From the NCBI GenBank assembly GCA_017525225.1, contig JAFXTB010000034.1, forward strand, positions 1 to 62,856: a stretch of 62,856 bases of DNA. The letters are read 5' to 3'. Below the pieces are notes generated by a model. That model did no database searches. It was not told the origin of the DNA and saw only the letters and a list, made by a program, of their open reading frames with translations. A program made the position numbers and the translations under genes. Shown in pieces: positions 35,624-44,007 of this stretch; the stretch's first letter is position 1, and every line of letters begins with the position of its first letter. This DNA is from Kiritimatiellia bacterium (GTDB lineage: Bacteria; Verrucomicrobiota; Kiritimatiellia; RFP12; UBA1067).

Positions 35624-35671
35624 CGCATTATTTTTTAGCACAAACCATGCCAACACCAGATTCGGGGACAA

Positions 35672-35805
35672 TCCGGGGCTTTCGGGCGTATTATATGATA
35701 TTAATTTATAAGTCTTATCTTATAGTATAGTCTCAAGACCAAAGGGGCTCAAATCATCAGGGTTAGCCCCCCAAAAAAACCACGAGGACTCGCAGAAACC
35801 CAACT
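35672..35805. other. AT-rich intergenic stretch
   Basis: Positions about 35688-35735 are strikingly AT-rich (TATTATATGATATTAATTTATAAG) within GC-rich DNA. No gene or clear terminator is seen. Confidence 0.35.
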
Positions 35806-37218
35806 TTATAACGACAGGTCGACTTTGCCTTTCTTCGTCACCCGTCCGTAGCCCGTCACATTCTTGAAGGATACGTCTTCGATGGGATGTGCGTCGTCAT
35901 GGGAAGACAAGTTCACGCACATGCCGCCTTTCGAGTCGGGAATATGGATGTTTTGCAGGGTCAACCCCTTGATCATGCCGGCCTGGTCCGTACGGTAGGA
36001 AGGCGACCCTTGCGGAATCGGCATCGTTTTCACATTGAGGAAGATGTCCCGCGCGCCTACTTCATGGAACCGGATGTCATCGAAGACAATGTCACTCATC
36101 GGCTGTCCATGCGCCGCCTGTATGAAGATTGCGCAGTTGGCCCAGTAGGCTTCGGGCGGCGTCTTGTTGATCGAAAGATGCAACACGTCTATGTCCTTGA
36201 AGAGCAGGTTGCGATAGACAAGGCCCGAAGAACCATCCACACACTCGTAGCCCGTACGGAACGCGTTCGCTGCGTCCGTCCACAGCGTCAGGTTGGTGCA
36301 CACGAGATTCTCGCACCAGTATTTGGGCGCGATGGCATCGTCCTGGCAGCGGACGAACGAGTTGCGCACGACAACGTTCTGGGCGCTACAGATGTCAATG
36401 CCGTCATCATTGATGACGCGCCCGCAAACGACCTTTACGTTGTCCACAAGCGCGTTCGTCACGCCGTTCATCACCAGCGTCCAGCCCCACGACGAGAACA
36501 GCGTCGCGTCCTTGACATTGATATTCTCGCCCGAGAGCGTGACAAGCGCACCGATCGCGTTGATGGTCCGTGAACGTGGCGGCCCATTGCGCCAGTCCCA
36601 GCATGCACCTGACAGGACACCTGAGCCGCGAATGGAGACGTCCCGTCCACGACCGAGGACGAAACCTTCGACCCATGCGCCAGGCGCAAGGTAGAGAGTC
36701 TCCCCGTCTCCCAGTGCGATCTCACCGGCACGATGGAAACCTGGACCAAAATACTTGACCTTAGGGTCGTCTTGACGGGGCGTATCCGGTTCAGGCAGGT
36801 TCGCGCTCACCACAAGCGCCCGGTGGCGTCCGCACGGCTCAATGACAAGGGTCATCGGCGGTGTCATCCGGAATACGACTGTGTTGGCGGACCGGGAACA
36901 TGCTGCGACGCCCTTCGACGCCGGCAGTATTTCGGACCTGGAGAGGTTGATAAAACCGCTTCTCACGCAGACCTCGACAGTCCCTGTCGCCGAAAACGAC
37001 GCGTATGAATACGGCTGCCAATCCAGCATGTTCCAGATGCCCCCACCGCTCTTCTCCGGCATCGGCACGCGAATGACATCTACATTCTTTCCGCCGACCG
37101 ACATGAGATAGTCGCCAGAAATTTGCCGTCCTGGTGAGGCGGCAAACGCCACAGCGCCAACAGCAAACAGAGTGGCTGCTACACAATAGATTTTCATCTT
37201 AAACCCTTTCGTTTTCAT
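35806..37218 (-). CDS. Exported GH28-like (polygalacturonase-like) beta-helix enzyme
   Basis: A protein of 470 aa (463 aa if it starts at ATG 37197, MKIYCVAA). The signal peptide ends near ...AVAFAA. The right-handed helix carries INDDGIDICS, matching the GH28 NTDGID segment, and RCQDDAIAPK, matching the second acid pair; the usual GHG and RIK motifs are not clear. A homogalacturonan or rhamnogalacturonan substrate is plausible. Promoter at 37281-37310. Confidence 0.75.
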   Translation of the reverse strand: MKTKGFKMKIYCVAATLFAVGAVAFAASPGRQISGDYLMSVGGKNVDVIRVPMPEKSGGGIWNMLDWQPYSYASFSATGTVEVCVRSGFINLSRSEILPASKGVAACSRSANTVVFRMTPPMTLVIEPCGRHRALVVSANLPEPDTPRQDDPKVKYFGPGFHRAGEIALGDGETLYLAPGAWVEGFVLGRGRDVSIRGSGVLSGACWDWRNGPPRSRTINAIGALVTLSGENINVKDATLFSSWGWTLVMNGVTNALVDNVKVVCGRVINDDGIDICSAQNVVVRNSFVRCQDDAIAPKYWCENLVCTNLTLWTDAANAFRTGYECVDGSSGLVYRNLLFKDIDVLHLSINKTPPEAYWANCAIFIQAAHGQPMSDIVFDDIRFHEVGARDIFLNVKTMPIPQGSPSYRTDQAGMIKGLTLQNIHIPDSKGGMCVNLSSHDDAHPIEDVSFKNVTGYGRVTKKGKVDLSL

Positions 37219-37280
37219 TTCCTATGGCTAGGGCGCGTTATCCTGCCATGACTACTGATCCCAGGTTTTTCGTGATGGAA

Positions 37281-37310
37281 ATTATACCACACTTGTGGGA
37301 CTCGTCACAA
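37281..37310 (-). promoter_or_regulatory. Promoter of the GH28-like gene
   Basis: Minus-strand -35 TTGTGA (37305-37310), 18 bp spacer, extended -10 GTGGTATAAT (hexamer 37281-37286). Confidence 0.6.
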
Positions 37311-37339
37311 GTACCCTACCAGACTGACAAATCCAACGT

Positions 37340-38227
37340 TTACAAGCTGCGGAATTGACCTGATGTGTTGATTGTGCCAATGAGCTTCTTCTCGCCAAGT
37401 GAATCGCCTACAGGCGTTCCCGGCACTGTGACATGCCATCCTTGGTTGTTGAGATTGCCGCCCGGATACATGTCGAAACCGAAGTGGTTCAAATCATCAG
37501 GGCTACCGCCCCAGCCACGAACGTATCCCTCTTCAGGAATCTTGAACCATCCTATTCCATACTTCAGCTCGACCGTTTCATTCTTGATGTTCACGCGCAA
37601 CCAACGTGATAGATCGCCAAAAGACTTCGGAGACTTTCGATCGAAGCCGTCCACGAGGCAATAGTCCCCCGACTTTAGCCGATAAACCTGGAACGGGCCA
37701 AATCCGCAGGTGTCCAACGGTAGGCCAATGCACTTGCCAGACTTGAACAAAAGCCGTTTGTCATACTCGGCGCACATAGTCTTGGCGCGCTTGTATTGCA
37801 CGGTGAACGGTAGCGTGTCCGTGACATGCCCAATCGTGCACGGACGCGTCCACGTGTGCGTAGCCACGAAGAAACCGACAGCGCCCGTCAACACGGCACA
37901 GAAAAAAGAAATCAGTGCGAAATAGACGATGATGTGCGTCAACCACCAGACACCGCGCAATACACGGTTTCTTGGACGTGACAGCCGCCATCCGCCCCAG
38001 TAGGCGGACAATGCATAAACGCCAAACAACGCCAAAACAAAACACGAAAAGTACCGAAGGGGAAAATCACAATCGGCACACACGGCAAGGCAGAGAAGAA
38101 CGATTCCCGGCGGAATGATGCGAAAAGCCCATGTCTTTCCGCCAACGTTACGCCGCCGGAACCATGCGACAGCACTGATTGCCAGCAGCGCCAGGAACGC
38201 AACAATGCCACTCAACGACAAGACCAT
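37340..38227 (-). CDS. Four-helix membrane protein of unknown family
   Basis: A protein of 295 aa. Four hydrophobic helices lie in the first about 140 residues (MVLSLSGIVAFLALLAISAVAW; IIPPGIVLLCLAVCA; FSCFVLALFGVYALSAY; IIVYFALISFFCAVLTGAVGFFV). A soluble domain with paired cysteines (KCIGLPLDTCGFG) and a WFKIPEEGYVRGWGG segment follows. No family is recognised. The start at 38227 is uncertain because the best Shine-Dalgarno sequence is about 17 nt away. It is transcribed in the same direction as the VWA gene. Confidence 0.6.
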   Translation of the reverse strand: MVLSLSGIVAFLALLAISAVAWFRRRNVGGKTWAFRIIPPGIVLLCLAVCADCDFPLRYFSCFVLALFGVYALSAYWGGWRLSRPRNRVLRGVWWLTHIIVYFALISFFCAVLTGAVGFFVATHTWTRPCTIGHVTDTLPFTVQYKRAKTMCAEYDKRLLFKSGKCIGLPLDTCGFGPFQVYRLKSGDYCLVDGFDRKSPKSFGDLSRWLRVNIKNETVELKYGIGWFKIPEEGYVRGWGGSPDDLNHFGFDMYPGGNLNNQGWHVTVPGTPVGDSLGEKKLIGTINTSGQFRSL

Positions 38228-38343
38228 GACTTGTTTCCAAGATACTTCTCCATTTGAAGGTGTCAATATAATAGCACATATTGGTTTATGGCACAACTAT
38301 AATGGCACAACTTCAAATGGAGGTATCGCGCACCAGTGTCAAA

Positions 38344-38982
38344 TCACTTTTGCGTACGGGCCGCGCGGCGCATGCGGGAGTGTCGGCGTACGGCTGCTGT
38401 GCCACAGGCAAATGCCGATGTTTCGCAGCACATCGCTTTAATGCCCGCATCGGATGCATCAAAGGTGACACAGGACTCTGCGGCAAGGCCAAAGTCGTGA
38501 CCCGTGGTGATTGCATCCTGGTTCGCCGCCAGAAAACGGAACTCCCAGCTGTACTTTGTGGACTGGTGCTCGATCCTGTCCTTGACGTCCTTGCGGGTGA
38601 AGGTACGCGAGGCGTTCTCGAATCCGTCCGTGAGAATGGCGAAGATCACGCCGTCCGGACGATCGGCCTCGGGCATGGCGGCGAACTTGCGGCCAAGATC
38701 GTCAATACCGGTGCAGATTGCGTCGTAAAGCGCAGTGCAGCCGCCGATGGTGTAGTTCTCGAGCGTCTGGGGCGCACCGGCGTTCAGGTCGGCGGAATCG
38801 GTAAGGTGCTTCACCTCGTCGTCAAACTGCCACACGTCGAGGAGGGTCTTGTCCTCTTCGCTCTTCAATCCGTCGAAGAACTTCTTCAGCGATTCGATCG
38901 TGGTCGAACGCAGCGATCCCATCGAGCCGGAGGCGTCGAGGACGAGCGCAACGTGCATGTAGCTTTTTATTTCCTTGTTCAT
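38344..38982 (-). CDS. VWA-domain protein (TerY-like)
   Basis: A protein of 212 aa. The MIDAS motif is complete: DASGSMGS (DxSxS), GGCTALYDAI (Thr) and LTDGFENAS (Asp). The domain is followed by a short Arg-rich tail. AAGGAAC precedes the ATG at 38982. VWA proteins of this short type accompany phosphatase/kinase or tellurite-type stress modules. It is divergent from an HTH gene at 39148, suggesting joint control. Confidence 0.82.
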   Translation of the reverse strand: MNKEIKSYMHVALVLDASGSMGSLRSTTIESLKKFFDGLKSEEDKTLLDVWQFDDEVKHLTDSADLNAGAPQTLENYTIGGCTALYDAICTGIDDLGRKFAAMPEADRPDGVIFAILTDGFENASRTFTRKDVKDRIEHQSTKYSWEFRFLAANQDAITTGHDFGLAAESCVTFDASDAGIKAMCCETSAFACGTAAVRRHSRMRRAARTQK

Positions 38983-39135
38983 TTTCGTGTTCCTTTTTTG
39001 TCTGTTGTTTTTCATGTCCCGTCCGAGACAGCCTCGGACGCGTGCGACGCGGATACTTTAGCACAAAATGACGAGCAAAAACCATTCGGACGAAAAATGT
39101 CCATTCTGGATGGACACAACGCGCCAACAATTTGC

Positions 39136-39141
39136 TATACT
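39136..39141 (+). promoter_or_regulatory. Extended -10 of the HTH gene
   Basis: TTTGCTATACT with TATACT at 39136-39141; the ATG follows 6 nt later, giving a predicted leaderless message. Confidence 0.55.
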
Positions 39142-39147
39142 AAAAGC

Positions 39148-39786
39148 ATGCACGAGATAGACGAGACAGACTTTCCTCCAATTCCGCCGCCGCCGCCCAT
39201 GACGGTTGAACAACGCGATATGGCCGAGGCGTCGATCCGCGCCGCCATTGCGCGCGAAGCGGAACGCAATGCGGCGAGACGCCATGTGCAGATCATGGCC
39301 GCAGGAGAATGCTGCGCGTTCGAACTGGCGTCATGCGCCAAACGGCAACCAACTTCTTTCTCACGGCGCAGGAAAGTTGTTCTCCCTGCAATTGATCTGC
39401 CGGAGAACAAGCCTCGCAAGCCGAACCTGAATGCCGCCAACCTCTCGTTCGCCGCCCGTGTGATTATCTGGGTACGCGACCGCTATGACAACAACGCTCC
39501 GGCCATCTACAAGGCAGCCTACCTGAGCCGAAAGACATATTCCGCGATCATCTCGGACGAAAACCACGTGGTCTCAAAGCGCACCGCGATCCAACTCGCG
39601 TTCGGCTTGCGACTCTCTCGCGAAGAGGCCGACCTTCTGTTGCACGCCGCCGGCTACCACCTGTCCCGAAGCGTGGTGGAGGACATGATCTTCGATGCCT
39701 GCCTGGAGGCGAAGATACACAACCTAGAAGACGTCAATCACTTTCTGATCGCCTACGAATGTCGCCCGTTCGTTCCGCAGGAATAA
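39148..39786 (+). CDS. XRE-like helix-turn-helix protein, divergent from VWA gene
   Basis: A protein of 212 aa. The N-terminal about 115 residues are Ala/Arg/Pro-rich and unassigned. From about residue 120 an HTH domain is clear: YKAAYLSRKTYSAIISDENHVVSKRTAIQLAFGLRLSREEADLLLHAAGY. This type is seen as an appended domain in macro-domain and kinase/phosphatase proteins. It probably controls its own gene and the divergent VWA gene. Its end overlaps the convergent gene at 39734 by 53 bp. Confidence 0.7.
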   Translation: MHEIDETDFPPIPPPPPMTVEQRDMAEASIRAAIAREAERNAARRHVQIMAAGECCAFELASCAKRQPTSFSRRRKVVLPAIDLPENKPRKPNLNAANLSFAARVIIWVRDRYDNNAPAIYKAAYLSRKTYSAIISDENHVVSKRTAIQLAFGLRLSREEADLLLHAAGYHLSRSVVEDMIFDACLEAKIHNLEDVNHFLIAYECRPFVPQE

Positions 39787-41542
39787 TTTTTCCGCCGCTT
39801 GGCTCGGCAACGCCGTTCGGTGTCAGATAGAAGAGCGGCGCCTCCAGCTTCGTCAGGTCGAACGGCCGACCTCTGTAAAGCGCATTGTACGTCAGATCCT
39901 TCTGCTTGATCACCTGAGACGCGCCACCTTTGTAGACAACGACGATGGCCTTGTCTTCAAACATCGATTTTGCCGCCCCGGACTTTGGGCCGATCGGGAG
40001 CGTCCCTGCGGACGCCGAATGATCCCACTTGCGAAGCAGATACTTTGGATTGAAGTTCGCAGAGATGAGCACTGGGATGTTGTCTGGCATCTCGGCCGTT
40101 ACGTTCGCGGCGACACACCACCCGATTTCCTCGGCCTGCAGCGTCTTGCCTTCCAGTGCGTTTTCCCCAAGTACGCTGATGTCGCATGACACATAAGGCT
40201 CCCACTTGTCCGTACCGTAATTCTTCATGTCGAACAGATGGTTGAAATACTCGGTGGCCGATTTGAAGGTCATACCCGCGATATCCTCCTTGTCCGTGCT
40301 GGCGGCGATCATGGTGCGCGGCCACACTGAAGCGAGCCCAGCGGCCTCCCGCTCCGTATTCGTCTGGACGATGCTCACGAAAAGATTACGTCCATGCATC
40401 GCCGTCGCGGCGGTGTTCGCACTGCGCGAAGCGGCCGTGGCCGCAGGAAGAACTGCGCCGGTCGCCAGCAGGAGGAGTCCACCGCCGTGAACGTCGATCC
40501 TGCCGTCAGTACCGCCGATCCGTATGCTTTCGACGATCTTCTTCATCTCTGGCGGCGTATCCGGGTCACTGGCGGTCTGGGCGTTCAAGAGCATCAGACC
40601 GGTCTTCGCAAGAGTGCGCAGCTTGTCGGCGTCCTCCTCCGATGCCAGATCCAGACGTATCGAATCCGAGAACGTTGCGTCGGGCAGCAGTTTGATAGTG
40701 ATGTCCAGCCTTTTCAGGCCGAGTATGACCTTGTCGCCATCCGGAATGATCTGTGTGACGGCCTTCAGGTCGTTGGTGGACACGTTCTGGCGTATGATCT
40801 CGCCGATGCCTGAGAATTGCAGATAGGCAAGCTCTCCTTCCGCTGCGGAGAACCGGCCAGTCATGTCAACGCCTCCTTCTCCTTTGCGGTAGAGTCGGAT
40901 AAGGGTCTCAAGCGTGGCACGCGTCTGAGCCAGCAGCACCAACTGCCCGTCCAGCGACGTTACGCAGGGTTCGATGTTCATCGCTTTCATCGTCTCGGCC
41001 TGCTCGCGGTCTGCCACCTCGATGCTCCATGCCTTCTCGCCGCCGATGGTGATCTCCTTGAAATGCACCCCCTCGCCAGGTTTCTCGCACGACTTCTTCT
41101 GGATGGCAGGAAGCAGCTTTTCAAGGTTTATCGTCCCGGCAACCGCCAGGGATATTCCCTCGGGCTTGAAATCGTCATCTACATTCTTCACACCGTCCAC
41201 AGACAGCATGGCCCAGCGGAGAGTGGCATCGCCAAGACCGCTCTCGTTCACAAACTTCTTCACTTCAGGCGAGTCGTCGTGGAAGGGGTCTTTCTTGTAT
41301 GCGGCTATCTTCTTCCTCGCCTCGGCGATCTCCTCCTCGTCGAGCTTGAGGGTCTTGAACGCCAGATCGGTGTAGGCGTCGACGATCTTGAAAAACTGCC
41401 GCCGGTCGAGATTGACTCCGAACGAAAAGCTGGCGTCCTTGCCGACCCTCGGACAGAATCCTGCCGCAGGCGTTGGCTTGACATCCGCAAACAGCGTTCC
41501 TGCGATCATGCAGGCGATTGCGATTGACATTGACTTTCTCAT
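39734..41542 (-). CDS. Large exported protein of unknown family
   Basis: A protein of 602 aa with signal peptide MRKSMSIAIACMIAGTLFA. The first about 350 residues alternate beta-rich and helical segments without a known motif. Residues about 360-590 contain SATEYFNHLFDMKNYGTDKWEPYVS and IPVLISANFNP, which recall the C-terminal region of prepilin-like proteins of PVC bacteria. A similar TKYFNETYGFEPLAKLV segment occurs in the broken peptidase at 41682. GGGAGGG precedes the start. Function unknown. Confidence 0.6.
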   Translation of the reverse strand: MRKSMSIAIACMIAGTLFADVKPTPAAGFCPRVGKDASFSFGVNLDRRQFFKIVDAYTDLAFKTLKLDEEEIAEARKKIAAYKKDPFHDDSPEVKKFVNESGLGDATLRWAMLSVDGVKNVDDDFKPEGISLAVAGTINLEKLLPAIQKKSCEKPGEGVHFKEITIGGEKAWSIEVADREQAETMKAMNIEPCVTSLDGQLVLLAQTRATLETLIRLYRKGEGGVDMTGRFSAAEGELAYLQFSGIGEIIRQNVSTNDLKAVTQIIPDGDKVILGLKRLDITIKLLPDATFSDSIRLDLASEEDADKLRTLAKTGLMLLNAQTASDPDTPPEMKKIVESIRIGGTDGRIDVHGGGLLLLATGAVLPAATAASRSANTAATAMHGRNLFVSIVQTNTEREAAGLASVWPRTMIAASTDKEDIAGMTFKSATEYFNHLFDMKNYGTDKWEPYVSCDISVLGENALEGKTLQAEEIGWCVAANVTAEMPDNIPVLISANFNPKYLLRKWDHSASAGTLPIGPKSGAAKSMFEDKAIVVVYKGGASQVIKQKDLTYNALYRGRPFDLTKLEAPLFYLTPNGVAEPSGGKIIPAERTGDIRRRSESD

Positions 41543-41577
41543 GCATTCCCTCCCTCTTGTTTCCTGGGTGCCGTCTG

Positions 41578-41583
41578 ATTATA
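41578..41583 (-). promoter_or_regulatory. Extended -10 of the large exported protein
   Basis: TTGTGCTATAAT on the minus strand, hexamer 41578-41583. Confidence 0.55.
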
Positions 41584-41616
41584 GCACAACCCTTCATGCA
41601 TAATCAAGGGATCTTG

Positions 41617-41680
41617 GGAATGGGGAACGGGGAACGGGGAATGGGGAACGGGGAACGGGGAATGGGGAACGGGGAATGGG
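41617..41680. repeat. Heptanucleotide tandem repeat (GGGGAAC/GGGGAAT)
   Basis: About nine units of 7 bp, alternating GGGGAAT and GGGGAAC, directly after the stop of the broken C1 peptidase and before the promoter of the large exported protein. Confidence 0.85.
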
Positions 41681-41681
41681 G

Positions 41682-42837
41682 CTACTGGCTGATGGAGAGG
41701 CGGAAGAAGTGGGCGGAGGTGGTGTCGAGCTCGTTTGTCGGGACGACACGCCACGATGCGGCGGACGAAAGATCGTCGCAGCCGTAGAGCGTATAGGTGC
41801 GGTCCGGGAGATCGGGAACCCACGAAATGCGCGGCGAGCCGCCGGACATGTCGATCGACAGCGCAATGTCGCGCACGGCGGCATCCGACGGATCAAGACC
41901 GAGAATCCAGCTCGCCCATAGCGAGCGCCCGTTCGCTCCGACGAGCTTCGCCAGCGGCTCGAAACCGTATGTCTCATTGAAGTACTTCGTCGCGGAATGG
42001 AACGTGTTGGTGTCGGAAAGCTCGGCGAGCATCTTCGCGCCGTTGGCGGTCGCGGATGGAAGATCGGAAGCGCGGACCTCACCGGACAGGCGGGTGTAAG
42101 CGTTGATGCAAAGCGCCCAGCCATGGGTATCAGCGGCGCACAGCCCGCAGTCGTAGGCATCGTACCACCTGTTGGTGGCATCGTTCTTGGACCAGCCAAC
42201 GTATCCGTCGCCCGGACGGAAAGCGCATTTGCCGTAGATCGGGTCTTCAGGTACAGGTGTGTTCGTGGCGACGATGAGCGAAACGGCGCTGCCGGTCTGC
42301 CTGAACACGATCGCGTATGACGTCCCGGGGGCGAGTGGTATCTCGCTTTCAAGCGGAACGGTGGTGTAGCCGCCGCGCGTGAGCACGCCGGACTGGGTCA
42401 GCGCGCACGTGCCGCCCTCGAGCGGATTCGCCGACGGATAGACGGTTCCGTAGGTCTTTGTGGAATATTCGCAGGGCACAACCTCGTTCCATCGCGCAGA
42501 GCTTGGCCATGTTCTTCTCGGAAAAATCGTATTCGCCACGTCCGGACTTGAGGAGCTGCGTCTCGATCGTCGCGAGCGCGGCGAACGTCCAGCAGTTCCC
42601 GAGGTCGCCCTGGTCCTTGACGGGCGTCATCCAGCCATTGCTAGCGGAGTTCCAGTACGCGGGCAGCGTCTCCGGCGTGGAACGCAAAAGCGGTGCGCGG
42701 CGCGCGGACGCGAGTGCGCGAACGCGGATACCCTTTCCCGGGGCATTGGGCAGAATTCCCGGCACGAACGGCGGCGGCTCACCCGCGAAGACGGCCAGCG
42801 CGGCGAAGACAACGATGAATGGAAGTATCTGTCTCAC
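41682..42837 (-). pseudogene. Exported C1-family cysteine peptidase with lectin-like domain, internally deleted
   Basis: The first frame has a signal peptide (VRQILPFIVVFAALAVFA from GTG 42837) and the papain-type active-site segment WMTPVKDQGDLGNCWTFAALAT. It breaks near 42480-42500. The second frame resumes with a lectin-like domain (YSTKTYGTVYPSANPLEGG, TSYAIVFRQTGS, ALCINAYTR) and ends at 41682 after SWILGLDPSD. The part with the catalytic His and Asn is missing, so this is a deletion with frameshift. A remnant of the small repeated ORF precedes it. Confidence 0.75.
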
Positions 42838-42972
42838 GCTATTATGGCAATGTCTCAGTACAACCCTGTTCTTCAATCTGGCACTTTCTTTTTCCCCGAG
42901 AGACATATTATAGCAAAACATAGGCTTTTCAGCCAACGGGCCTGCCCGCATTTATAAATGCAGCGTCCCGTG

Positions 42973-42990
42973 CACATATTGCGATATGTG
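42973..42990 (-). repeat. Palindrome copy 1 (one mismatch centre)
   Basis: CACATATTGCGATATGTG at 42973-42990, upstream of the C1 peptidase remnant. The MGLVKTRRLAA remnant lies on its upstream side. Confidence 0.7.
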
Positions 42991-43051
42991 TCAGACTCGT
43001 ACCATTCGCCGCCAACCTTCTCGTCTTCACTAATCCTATATGGTATAATCT
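42991..43051 (-). pseudogene. Remnant of the MGLVKTRRLAA small ORF (copy a)
   Basis: The minus strand reads GLVKTRRLAAN without an ATG (ATA at its place) and continues into the palindrome. It overlaps the promoter of the UmuD fragment on the other strand. Confidence 0.5.
43044..43049 (+). promoter_or_regulatory. Extended -10 of the UmuD fragment
   Basis: TATGGTATAAT, hexamer 43044-43049, 7 nt before the ATG at 43057. Confidence 0.55.
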
Positions 43052-43056
43052 ACGCC

Positions 43057-43212
43057 ATGAGTTCAAAAGCAAAAATATCTGGGTCGGTTGTCGCGGGGTT
43101 TCCGTCGCCAGCCGAGCAGTATCAGGAACCGCCGCTTGACCTGAACGAACTTCTGGTGAAGCGACCGGCCGCCACGTACTTCGTGCGCGTCGAGGGCGAC
43201 TCGACGAGCTGA
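43057..43212 (+). pseudogene. umuD: UmuD-like (peptidase S24) fragment, cut at the catalytic serine
   Basis: 51 aa. AGFPSPAEQYQEPPLDLNELLVKRPAATYFVRVEGDS matches the start of UmuD including the self-cleavage site (A-G before FPSPA) and the GDS containing the catalytic Ser. After GDS the frame ends within three codons (T S stop), so the whole S24 core with the catalytic Lys is lost. The promoter and ATG are intact. Confidence 0.8.
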
Positions 43213-43282
43213 TGACCGTACGGTGAATGAAAAGGACGGAAAAGAGAACCATTATTACTAGCCAATGCGCGAAGGAGTATCT

Positions 43283-43669
43283 ATGAACCTGTCTAAAGTC
43301 CATCACATCGCGATCATCTGCTCCAACTACCGGCGCAGCCTCGATTTCTATACGAAGACGCTCGGCCTCCGCGTGATAGCTGAACACTACAGGTCAACGA
43401 GGGATTCATACAAGACCGACCTCGCCCTCGGCGATGACTACGTCGTGGAGCTTTTCTCGTTTCCGAATCCGCCGGCACGAACGACAAATCCAGAGGCGAC
43501 AGGTCTTCGGCATCTTGCATTCGCAACGGATGACATTGACTCTGCCGTCTCGGAACTCGACCGAGCTGGAATTCCGCATGAACCGTTGCGCATCGACGAG
43601 TTCACTGGCAAGCAGTTCTTCTTCCTGCGCGACCCAGACGACCTGCCCGTCGAAATATACGAGACATGA
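43283..43669 (+). CDS. VOC-family (glyoxalase-like) protein, YaeR/GloA2-type
   Basis: A protein of 128 aa. KVHHIAIICSNYRRSLDFYTKTLGLRVI, LRHLAFATDDIDSAVSELD and KQFFFLRDPDDLPVEIYE give the paired beta-alpha-beta-beta-beta units with His, His and Glu metal ligands. The length fits the single-domain YaeR group; the substrate is unknown. GAAGGAG precedes the ATG at 43283. It may be read from the UmuD-fragment promoter. Confidence 0.85.
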   Translation: MNLSKVHHIAIICSNYRRSLDFYTKTLGLRVIAEHYRSTRDSYKTDLALGDDYVVELFSFPNPPARTTNPEATGLRHLAFATDDIDSAVSELDRAGIPHEPLRIDEFTGKQFFFLRDPDDLPVEIYET

Positions 43670-43688
43670 GGCATTCACGGCGGCGGCG

Positions 43689-43838
43689 AATTGTTCGAGA
43701 CCGATTGTCCGCGGCTGCCAGATCGGTCTGGTCAACTATGCGAACAGGTTGGATCGCGGCTGCCAGATCGGACTCATCAACATCATCTCGCACAACGGCT
43801 GGCTGCCGGTGCTGCCTATCATCAACGGCAGTCTCTGA
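43689..43838 (+). pseudogene. C-terminal remnant of a surface-repeat barrel protein (LA_2272-like)
   Basis: About 50 codons read RGCQIGLVNYANRLDRGCQIGLINIISHNGWLPVLPIIN before the stop at 43836. This two-fold GxQIGLxN pattern and PVLPIIN ending are typical of the C-terminus of LA_2272-type surface-repeat proteins. No start or signal sequence is attached; the upstream part is missing. Confidence 0.6.
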
Positions 43839-44007
43839 TTCCTGTAAACAGGTTCAGCTCCCACTGGTACACATAGAAGACGGCAGAGACTTCCTTGATA
43901 TACTGACAGATACATCTGCCGTCCGTGCACATATCGCGATATGTGCACGCCTCCGAAATTTCGCAAGGCGGAGATGAAGCTGCCGATGTACAAGTTCGTA
44001 CTACTCG
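43839..44007. other. Intergenic stretch with palindrome copy 2
   Basis: Between the surface-repeat remnant and the stop of the minus-strand beta-helix gene. It holds palindrome copy 2 but no gene. Confidence 0.5.
43928..43945. repeat. Palindrome copy 2 (variant)
   Basis: CACATATCGCGATATGTG at 43928-43945; with flanks it is a perfect 26 bp palindrome (43924-43949). Confidence 0.7.

Noticed and set aside
41594-42352. 252 aa minus-strand frame next to the heptanucleotide repeat
   Set aside because: Ser/Arg/Pro-rich, read out of frame with the lectin-like domain of the peptidase remnant; ends in the repeat itself.
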